NCBI GenBank assembly: GCA_041487495.1 | Contig: JBGPNN010000078.1 | Coordinates: 1-12,658, forward strand | DNA length: 12,658 bases | Source: JBGPNN01 sp041487495 | GTDB lineage: Bacteria > Sysuimicrobiota > Sysuimicrobiia > Sysuimicrobiales > Humicultoraceae | Direction: 5' to 3' | Shown: in pieces, positions 7,663 through 12,658 of the stretch | How positions within the stretch are numbered: the first letter of the stretch is position 1 | How the letters are laid out: each line of letters opens with the position of its first letter | The notes under the pieces: generated by a model | What the model saw: only the letters and a program-made list of their open reading frames with translations | Database searches by the model: none | Told to the model about the DNA's origin: nothing | Program-made: the position numbers and the translations under genes

Positions 7663-8455
7663 CGGCCATCTCTTGGGCCAGACCCTCCCAGATCTCCCGG
7701 TAGATGGTCCCAAACCCCTCGGCATCGTGAATGCGGAAGACGTCGCGCGGGCGGGCGATCGGGACGGGTCTGATGGCCTTGATGGTCCCCGGCGCCCGCG
7801 TGAAGATCGCGATGCGGTCGCTCAGCGCAATGGCCTCGACCAGGTCGTGTGTCACGAACACGATCGTGCGGCCGGTCCCTTCCCACAATCGCAGCAGCCA
7901 ATCTTGCAGGAGCAGCCGGGTCTGCGCATCGAGCGGGCCGAAGGGTTCGTCCATGAGCACCACGTCGTCCGATTCATCGACGAGGGTGCGCACGATGCTG
8001 ACACGCTTGCGCATGCCGCCGGACAATTCGTGGGGGTAGTGGTGCTCAAAGCCACCGAGCCCGACCCGCTGCAGATATGTGAGGGCCCGCTCGCGACGCT
8101 CGCGCGGGGGGGCGCCTTTGAACTCGAGGCCGAGTTCCACGTTGCCCAGCATCGTGCGCCAGGGCAGCAGGTTGTCGTCCTGGGTGATGTAGCCCACGCG
8201 GGTATTCACCTCGTCGATCAGCGCGCCGTCGTGGGATACCTGGCCGGTTGTGGGCTGCACGAGCCCCGCAAACATGTTCAGCAGCGTCGATTTCCCGCAC
8301 CCGCTGGGACCGATCAACGTCAGGAATTCACCGCGCTGCACGTTGAGCCCCACATTGCGGAGCGCGAGAAAGCCTTCTTGCTGACCTCCGTGCCTGGCCA
8401 CGAAGACCTTGTACACTCCGCGGGCTTCCAGCGCGACGGCGGACGGTGTGCTCAT
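7655..8455 (-). CDS. NitT/TauT-type ABC transporter ATP-binding protein
   Basis: 266 aa, normal length for SsuB/TauB/NrtD ATPases. All nucleotide-binding motifs are present: Walker A GPSGCGKST (49-57), Q-loop Q92 in YITQDDNLLPWRT, signature LSGGMRKR (144-151), Walker B VVLMDE (165-170), D-loop PLD, and switch H203 in THD. It powers import by the two permeases downstream. The ATG at 8455 follows the DpaA-like gene stop after 12 nt. That spacer is C-rich on the coding strand and has no Shine-Dalgarno, so translation probably depends on coupling to the upstream gene. The exact solute cannot be told from the ATPase. Confidence 0.95.
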   Translation of the reverse strand: MSTPSAVALEARGVYKVFVARHGGQQEGFLALRNVGLNVQRGEFLTLIGPSGCGKSTLLNMFAGLVQPTTGQVSHDGALIDEVNTRVGYITQDDNLLPWRTMLGNVELGLEFKGAPPRERRERALTYLQRVGLGGFEHHYPHELSGGMRKRVSIVRTLVDESDDVVLMDEPFGPLDAQTRLLLQDWLLRLWEGTGRTIVFVTHDLVEAIALSDRIAIFTRAPGTIKAIRPVPIARPRDVFRIHDAEGFGTIYREIWEGLAQEMAGG

Positions 8456-8467
8456 GGGGGCCGGGGT

Positions 8468-9358
8468 CTACGCGGGCAGTGTTTCCTCCCGGACGATCCG
8501 CATGATCACCTGCCACTCGTTGTATCCCGACGTCCGGGGGGCCGTTCCCGCCTGGCCCCGCGCCCAGATGACGTTGCGCTTCAGGGCCTCTCCCGCCGGG
8601 AAATCCACGCTACCCGGCGGTGAGCAGAGATCGATGATCACCGCGTGTTCTTGCGTGCGCTCCAGCACCGCCCGCGTCACGACCATGCCCGAGGCTGAGC
8701 TGATGACCAGCGGAAACTCCCCGACTCGGTCCCGCAGCTCGTTGACGTGTATCGTCCGCAGCCCCATCGCCCATGCCCGCGCCAGCTGCGACGGATTGCG
8801 CGCGCAGAGCGTCACATCGGCCTGCACGGCCTTGAAGATCTGCGCCACGCTCATCCCGACCCGTCCCATGCCGATGCACAGCGTCGGGCACCCGAGGATC
8901 GTTGTCTCCGTGTGCTCGATGGCGACCTTGAGCGCCCCTTCCGCCGTGGGCACCGCGTGCAGAATCGCAAGCGCATCATCATCGCCAAAACCAATCGGCT
9001 TGACCTTCCCCGCGGCGTTCTTCTCAATCCCGGAGCTGGCCCGGCCGAAGAGCAGCAGCGCCCTGGGGCGGGCGCCCCCGAACACGTCCGCCGTGAGATA
9101 CAGTTTGTCGCTTGCGAACGGCGCATAGAGGGCGTCGTCGGCCGCGAGCCCCGGGATCGGCCCAACAATCAGATGGGCGCCCTGGACGGCTTCGGCCAGC
9201 GATGTAGCCGGTGGCCGGCCTGCCGCAGCCTCGGCGCCCGGCGCGCCCCCATACGTCTTGACCGTCGCACCCGCTGCGCGGGCCTGTCGCATGATCTCCA
9301 ACATGCGGCGATCTCCACCAACGACCGCCACCGTCTTTCCGTTTAGCTCTCCGGTCAT
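8468..9358 (-). CDS. Dipicolinate synthase subunit A (DpaA/SpoVFA)-like dehydrogenase
   Basis: 296 aa, almost exactly the length of Bacillus DpaA (SpoVFA). The N-terminal domain starts with VAVVGGDRRMLEI, matching the GGD-R-LEI motif of DpaA. The C-terminal Rossmann NAD(P)-binding domain carries IGMGRVGMSVAQIF (162-175). The flanking block IEHTETTILG and ARNPSQLARAWAMGL is the characteristic DpaA pattern, as is the later IIDLCSPPGSVDF. In spore formers DpaA and DpaB together make dipicolinic acid from a cyclic lysine-pathway intermediate. No DpaB flavoprotein is next to it, and the neighbours are an importer and hydrolases, so a sporulation role is doubtful. A dehydrogenase acting on a cyclic imine or related compound is a reasonable inference. 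The ATG overlaps the binding-protein stop (ATGA) and lacks a clear Shine-Dalgarno. The family call is fairly firm; the function is open. Confidence 0.83.
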   Translation of the reverse strand: MTGELNGKTVAVVGGDRRMLEIMRQARAAGATVKTYGGAPGAEAAAGRPPATSLAEAVQGAHLIVGPIPGLAADDALYAPFASDKLYLTADVFGGARPRALLLFGRASSGIEKNAAGKVKPIGFGDDDALAILHAVPTAEGALKVAIEHTETTILGCPTLCIGMGRVGMSVAQIFKAVQADVTLCARNPSQLARAWAMGLRTIHVNELRDRVGEFPLVISSASGMVVTRAVLERTQEHAVIIDLCSPPGSVDFPAGEALKRNVIWARGQAGTAPRTSGYNEWQVIMRIVREETLPA

Positions 9359-10380
9359 GGCAAGTACTGATTCGACCAGAGCGTGCCCTCGGCGGAATCC
9401 GCCTTGACCCCGCGGCCGACTGTTTCAAAGACGCCCAGGTAACCCTTGATGCCCGCTTCGTTGAACTTGCCGTCGGCGCTGATCGCCGGCAAGAGCGCCT
9501 CCCATGACACCTTCAACACGTCGGCCGGGGTGTCCGAGAAGTATTTCGTGTTGAGGATCTTCAAGGCTTCGTCGGTGTTCTTGCGCATCCAGGTGTTGGC
9601 CTTGCCGATCGCCCGCAGGTAACTGCGCACCAGACGCGGGTTGTGCCGGGCGAAGGGCTCGGTGACGCTCAGCGCCACATAGGTCACGTTGGAAAGTTCG
9701 GGCACATCGCCGGCCGTATTCTTGATGATGATCCGCCCGACGCCCTCACGCTCCAGCGTCTGCGGCAGCGGCGGCGAGAGCATGAACCCATCGATACGAG
9801 ACGACTTGAGGGCGGCCGCGAGCGCTGGGACGCCTCCCACCTGCACGAGCTGCGCCTCGCGATCAGGATTCAAGCCGGCCCGGGCGAGGAAATAGCGCGG
9901 GAAGATGTCCGTCGGCGCGCCGGGTCGCGTGATGCCGATGTTCAATCCTCTGAGCGCCCGGAACCGATCCAAGATCGGTGTCTGGCGGGTGACCCGCAGC
10001 CGCTCGGCCACGTCGGTCCGCATGATGAAGTCCAGCGTCACGCGGTTGACCAGGTTGTAGACCATCATCAGCGAGATGCCCTGATCCTTCACCTGTGCCG
10101 CCTGGAGCGGGTCAGTGTCGGAGAAGTGGGCCTGCCCACCCACCAGGGAGGCGTTACCGAGAATGCCACTATCGATCTCAATGTACTCGACGTCGAGTCC
10201 CTCTTCTTTGAAGAACCCCTTCTCGATCGCCAGATAGACCGGGGCCATATACAAGACACGGAACCCTGTATGCTTGAGCTTCATCATCTGGCCCGCCGTC
10301 GGCGATGGAGAGGTGCCGATCAGGAATCCGACGAGAATCAGGGCGACACACGCCGCCCACCACCGAATAGTCACGCTCAT
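9355..10380 (-). CDS. ABC transporter substrate-binding protein, NMT1/THI5-like (NitT/TauT type)
   Basis: 341 aa secreted solute receptor. Basic R6, a hydrophobic core (about 8-22) and a polar TSPSPTAGQ stretch form a signal peptide; there is no lipobox cysteine, so the protein is probably a free periplasmic protein. The mature part has the family hallmarks: GFRVLYMAPVYLAIEKGFFKEEGLDVEY (about 39-66), then GGQAHFSDTDPLQAAQVKDQG, then the second-lobe segment GITRPGAPTDIFPRYFL. These proteins bind small molecules such as nitrate, sulfonates, pyrimidines or aromatic acids; the pocket cannot be read here. It is the first gene of the transport operon and has a good Shine-Dalgarno (GGAGGG at 10392-10387, 6 nt from the ATG). 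The gap from vapC is only 28 nt and holds no convincing promoter. Confidence 0.94.
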   Translation of the reverse strand: MSVTIRWWAACVALILVGFLIGTSPSPTAGQMMKLKHTGFRVLYMAPVYLAIEKGFFKEEGLDVEYIEIDSGILGNASLVGGQAHFSDTDPLQAAQVKDQGISLMMVYNLVNRVTLDFIMRTDVAERLRVTRQTPILDRFRALRGLNIGITRPGAPTDIFPRYFLARAGLNPDREAQLVQVGGVPALAAALKSSRIDGFMLSPPLPQTLEREGVGRIIIKNTAGDVPELSNVTYVALSVTEPFARHNPRLVRSYLRAIGKANTWMRKNTDEALKILNTKYFSDTPADVLKVSWEALLPAISADGKFNEAGIKGYLGVFETVGRGVKADSAEGTLWSNQYLP

Positions 10381-10386
10381 CCGCTT

Positions 10387-10392
10387 CCCTCC
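10387..10392 (-). promoter_or_regulatory. Shine-Dalgarno GGAGGG of the substrate-binding protein gene
   Basis: GGAGGG on the minus strand lies 6 nt before the ATG at 10380. It supports this start and independent translation of the first transport gene. Confidence 0.8.
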
Positions 10393-10408
10393 AATTTAGG
10401 ATTCTGAT

Positions 10409-10795
10409 TCAGGAGCGAACCAGACGCACCTGCACGCCTACTCGAAGCGATTTCCATGCCTGGTCGGCCGTCAGCACCGGCAGCTTCATGATGCGACCTA
10501 GAGCGAGGCAGGCCCGATCGCCCAGCGAAAGACCGGTGGCCCGTGTCAGATGTCGAAGGAACCCGGCGGTCCACGCCTGGACGTCGTCGAAGGGAACAAC
10601 GGTGATACCGAGTGGCTCGACCGCGCCGCGAATATCGCCCTCTTGCAGCCCTGCGTCAACGAGCTTGCTCACGACTTCAGAGAGATTCACCGCGCTGATC
10701 ACGCTATCGGCAATGGCATCGGACCATTGGTCGACGCCGGGCTCCCCATGCAGGGCAGCCAGGAGCGCAGACGCGTCGAGCACAAACTTACTCAC
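10409..10795 (-). CDS. vapC: VapC-type PIN domain toxin (ribonuclease)
   Basis: 128 aa PIN-domain endoribonuclease. The acidic active-site residues are visible: D7 in FVLDASALLA, E40 in AVNLSEV, D93 in GLSLGDRACLALG, and D111 in PVLTADQAW. VapC toxins cleave tRNA or rRNA when the antitoxin is degraded. The start is taken at GTG 10795 (MSKFVLDAS), which places GAGG about 7 nt upstream and gives a typical VapC N-terminus; GTG 10810, five codons upstream, is an alternative. The start overlaps the last codons of the antitoxin gene, the usual coupled arrangement. The pair sits between the amidohydrolase gene and the transporter operon on the same strand. Confidence 0.92.
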   Translation of the reverse strand: MSKFVLDASALLAALHGEPGVDQWSDAIADSVISAVNLSEVVSKLVDAGLQEGDIRGAVEPLGITVVPFDDVQAWTAGFLRHLTRATGLSLGDRACLALGRIMKLPVLTADQAWKSLRVGVQVRLVRS

Positions 10796-11042
10796 GCTTC
10801 GCCTCTTCACGTCTCTGGGTGATCAACTCGACGGCCAGAGAGCGGCCCGTTGGGACGTGCCGGCCGACCACGTCCTGCGCGCGCCGGAGGGCCTGGCGGA
10901 ACGTCAAGATCCGGAGTTCGTCCCCCTCCAGCCGGACGACAACCTCAACGCCTTCCCGGAGCCCCAGCGCCTTCCGGTAGGCGGCGGGGATGACGATTCT
11001 GCCACCTTTTCCCATTGATGTCTTTTTCTGATTCCATGACAT
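10788..11042 (-). CDS. vapB: VapB-type antitoxin with AbrB/SpoVT DNA-binding fold
   Basis: 84 aa. An N-terminal swapped-hairpin AbrB domain (about residues 10-48) has the hallmark GKGGRIVIPAAYRKALGLREG, followed by a C-terminal tail (about 55-84, basic at its end) that should wrap VapC. It neutralises the toxin encoded immediately downstream and probably represses the shared promoter. ATG at 11042 adds a nine-residue lead (MSWNQKKTS) before an internal ATG at 11015 (MGKGGRIV); the upstream ATG has no Shine-Dalgarno but lies just below a good -10 element, while the internal ATG would leave a truncated AbrB strand. The stop is TAA at 10790-10788. Confidence 0.9.
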   Translation of the reverse strand: MSWNQKKTSMGKGGRIVIPAAYRKALGLREGVEVVVRLEGDELRILTFRQALRRAQDVVGRHVPTGRSLAVELITQRREEAKRE

Positions 11043-11051
11043 GATATCGCA

Positions 11052-11080
11052 ATTCTACCATAAATGGAGAAATCTATCAT
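11052..11080 (-). promoter_or_regulatory. Candidate sigma70-type promoter of vapBC, near-leaderless
   Basis: On the minus strand, ATGATA (11080-11075, 4 of 6 to TTGACA) is followed after exactly 17 nt by TAGAAT (11057-11052, 5 of 6 to TATAAT). The -35 overlaps the stop codon of the amidohydrolase gene. The expected start of transcription is about 11045, only a few bases before the vapB ATG at 11042, which has no Shine-Dalgarno. This fits a leaderless or nearly leaderless mRNA. It stands out as an AT-rich patch in GC-rich DNA. Prediction by eye only. Confidence 0.45.
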
Positions 11081-12363
11081 CTCCCAGCGACACCGGCCGG
11101 CACTCCCACCGGTCGCCGGTCCGCCACGATCTCCACGTCCTTGATCACCAGCGGCATGCGCTTCAGATCCTGAAGGATCTTGATGTCCTCCAGCGGATCG
11201 CCGTCGACGCACACCAGATCCGCAAGCTTGCCCGGCGCCACCACGCCGATATCCTTGAAGTCGATCGCGTCCGCTGCACCACCCGTGGCCGAGACGATCG
11301 CCTCCATCGGCGTGAGACCCGCCTCGACCAGCATCTCCAGCTCGTAGGCACTACCGCCGTGGTAGACGTAGGGCATCGCCGCGTCGGTGCCGCAGATGAT
11401 CTTCACGCCGCGCTCGCGCGCGCGGCCCGCCGTCTTCCAGGCGTTGGCGATCGCCTTCTCGCGCCAGACGGGCAGGTTCGGATCTCCCGGCGGCAGCGCC
11501 GCATCCCCGTGCTCACGGAACCGGCCGACCACCGAGAGCGTCGGGCAGAGCACCGTGCCCTTCTTCGCCATCAAGTCGAGCTGTTCGTCGGAGAGGTAGA
11601 ACCCGTGCTCGATCCCGTCGATCCCCTCTTCGATCGCCCAGGTGGCGCCCGGGCCGCCGTAGCAGTGCGCCGTCACGCGGCGGCCGTGCCAGTGGGCCTC
11701 TTCGAAGATCGCGGCCATCGTGTCGCGCGTCATCTCCGGCGCCATGTAGCCGAAGTAGCGGCGCACGTGCTCGGTGAGCGTCGCGTTGATCTTGATGAAG
11801 TCGACGTTGTTCCGTAGATTCAGACGCACCGCCTTGCGCCCCTCGGTCGCGTCGTCCGCGACCGCCGAAGGCCCGGGCAGGCTCAGGTGCGGCGCGAGAT
11901 ATTTCTCGCGGTCCATGTGCCCGGCCGTGGACGTGATGCCGAGTCCGCAGGCCCAGATTCGCGGCCCCACCACATCGCCCCGATTGATGGCGTCGCGCAG
12001 CGCCACGTCGGCGTAGTACCGGCACGCGGCGTCACGCACCGTCGTCCAGCCGGCTTCGAGATCGCGCACCGCGTTCTTCAGGCAGGCGAGCGTTGTCGCG
12101 GGGATGGACTGCGCGAGCTCTGCGACGCCAAACGCGCCGTCGCGGGGATTGCCGCTGCCGACCAGGTGGACGTGGCAGTCGATCAACCCGGGCAGCACGG
12201 TCTGGCGCGAGGCGTCGACGAAATCGTACCCGGCGGGGACGGTAGCCTCGCTCTCAGGCGCGACAACGCTGACGCGGTTCTTCTCAATCAGGATCAGGAC
12301 GTTGCGGCGCGGTGGCTGCCCAGTCCCGTCGATAAGCCGGCCAGCGCGAATGGCAAACGGCAT
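11077..12363 (-). CDS. Metal-dependent amidohydrolase (COG1228 / Xaa-Pro dipeptidase-like), complete
   Basis: 428 aa, normal length for the family. The N-terminal part of the beta-sandwich begins RAGRLIDGTGQPP. The metal centre is complete: H64 and H66 in IDCHVHL, K191 in VDFIKINAT, H233 in VTAHCYG, H253 in GIEHGFY, D327 in CGTDAAM. The C-terminal sandwich strand (GVVAPGKLADLVCVDGDPLEDI) closes the fold. It should hydrolyse an amide or peptide bond in the cytoplasm; related enzymes cleave Xaa-Pro and other dipeptides or N-acyl amino acids. The ATG at 12363 has GAGGGGG about 7 nt upstream. It is the first minus-strand gene after a divergent gene start, so it may be promoter-proximal for the whole block. 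A second, diverged family member ends the operon at the left edge. Confidence 0.93.
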   Translation of the reverse strand: MPFAIRAGRLIDGTGQPPRRNVLILIEKNRVSVVAPESEATVPAGYDFVDASRQTVLPGLIDCHVHLVGSGNPRDGAFGVAELAQSIPATTLACLKNAVRDLEAGWTTVRDAACRYYADVALRDAINRGDVVGPRIWACGLGITSTAGHMDREKYLAPHLSLPGPSAVADDATEGRKAVRLNLRNNVDFIKINATLTEHVRRYFGYMAPEMTRDTMAAIFEEAHWHGRRVTAHCYGGPGATWAIEEGIDGIEHGFYLSDEQLDLMAKKGTVLCPTLSVVGRFREHGDAALPPGDPNLPVWREKAIANAWKTAGRARERGVKIICGTDAAMPYVYHGGSAYELEMLVEAGLTPMEAIVSATGGAADAIDFKDIGVVAPGKLADLVCVDGDPLEDIKILQDLKRMPLVIKDVEIVADRRPVGVPAGVAGR

Positions 12364-12563
12364 ATGAGAACCCCCTCACCCAGAATTGCATGCGGGCTGC
12401 AGGGATTCAGTTCGCGCTTGTGATAGGGAGTCCTGTGGTCAGGACTACCGCCGAAGCATCTTGAACGCGTGATTCCAGCTCCCGCGCCGGACGCCGCACA
12501 TGATCGCGATCGTCGGCTAAACTCCATCCGTCCCTTTCTCGTCTCAGCCTATGGTGATTGCCG
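12364..12563. other. Divergent intergenic region
   Basis: About 200 bases separate the amidohydrolase and the plus-strand secreted protein, which are transcribed away from each other, so promoters for both should lie here. I see no convincing -35/-10 pair on either strand. It contains the 7-bp inverted repeat at 12429-12446 and a perfect 10-bp palindrome GATCGCGATC at 12502-12511. The longer frames crossing it have no recognisable protein features. Confidence 0.5.
12429..12446. promoter_or_regulatory. Perfect 7-bp inverted repeat in divergent intergenic region (operator candidate)
   Basis: AGTCCTG-tggt-CAGGACT, a perfect 7-bp palindrome with a 4-nt centre, lies 66 bases upstream of the amidohydrolase ATG and 118 bases upstream of the divergent secreted-protein ATG. 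Its position between divergent genes suits a repressor or activator site. It could also form a short hairpin in RNA. No U-tract follows in either direction, so a terminator is unlikely. Confidence 0.4.
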
Positions 12564-12658
12564 ATGTGGACCACCGTTGTTGGGCTGTGCATCGTCCTGG
12601 CCATGCTGCCGCCGCTGGGTCTTGCCGCGCCCGCGGCAGACAGCAACCGAGAAGGAGA
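12564..12658 (+). CDS. Secreted or periplasmic protein, N-terminal signal peptide only (cut by window edge)
   Basis: The frame from ATG 12564 is open to the edge and gives 31 residues. After MWTT comes a hydrophobic core (VVGLCIVLAMLPPLGL) and then AAPAADSNREG, a good signal peptidase I site after an A-x-A motif. The cysteine at residue 9 is inside the core and not a plausible lipobox. GGTGAT at 12553-12558 is an acceptable Shine-Dalgarno variant 5 nt upstream; an in-frame TTG at 12558 is a less likely start. The gene is divergent to the amidohydrolase block. The mature domain lies outside the window, so the function is unknown. Confidence 0.6.
   Translation, partial: MWTTVVGLCIVLAMLPPLGLAAPAADSNREG

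Noticed and set aside
10393..10398. TAAATT as a -10 element before the binding-protein gene
   Set aside because: Transcription would begin within the Shine-Dalgarno sequence, and no -35 is seen at the right distance.
12502..12511. Palindrome GATCGCGATC as a functional site
   Set aside because: Short self-complementary GC/AT words of this kind are common by chance in GC-rich DNA; no paired element supports it.
12407..12646. A 79-codon minus-strand frame across the divergent region
   Set aside because: It has no motif and overlaps the signal-peptide gene and the amidohydrolase leader region; more likely non-coding.
1..12658. CRISPR array, insertion sequence, tRNA or rRNA
   Set aside because: I saw no spaced direct repeats, transposase motifs, terminal inverted repeats or RNA gene folds in the window.

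Overview
The window is GC-rich, almost wholly coding bacterial DNA with GTG and TTG starts beside ATG. Twelve of the thirteen genes I call lie on the minus strand and are read from right to left. The taxon cannot be fixed from sequence alone. The mix of a NitT/TauT-type importer, COG1228-type amidohydrolases, creatinase-fold hydrolases and VapBC suggests an uncultured-type soil or subsurface bacterium. A homologue of the sporulation protein DpaA hints at a link to Bacillota or their relatives. The substrate-binding protein has a signal peptide without a lipobox, which fits a periplasm better than a monoderm envelope. These hints pull in different directions, so I leave the taxon open.

Layout from the right edge, in transcription order. 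A divergent plus-strand gene for a secreted protein starts at 12564 and runs off the edge. A 200-base intergenic region follows, with a perfect 7-bp inverted repeat. Then come a complete metal-dependent amidohydrolase (11077-12363), a vapB-vapC toxin-antitoxin pair (10409-11042) and a 10-kb gene train that runs off the left edge.

The train is, in order: NMT1/THI5-like substrate-binding protein, DpaA-like dehydrogenase, ABC ATPase, permease, M24 protein, second permease, fumarate-reductase-like flavoprotein, second M24 protein, BatA-like von Willebrand A membrane protein, and a second amidohydrolase that is cut by the edge. Most junctions are stop-start overlaps (ATGA, GTGA, GTGGTTGA, a 46-nt and an 8-nt overlap) or gaps of 1 to 12 nt. 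It is therefore very probably one transcription unit.

How the genes may work together (inference): the binding protein, ATPase and two permeases import a small, probably nitrogen-containing organic compound. Two cytoplasmic creatinase/ectoine-hydrolase-type M24 proteins and an amidohydrolase would cleave C-N bonds in it. The flavoprotein and the DpaA-like Rossmann protein would do redox steps. I know of no described pathway with this set. The most notable features are the duplicated permease-M24 unit, the loss of four of the five M24 metal ligands in both paralogues while the creatinase-type histidine is kept, a dipicolinate-synthase A homologue with no B subunit in an importer operon, and a lone BatA-like protein.
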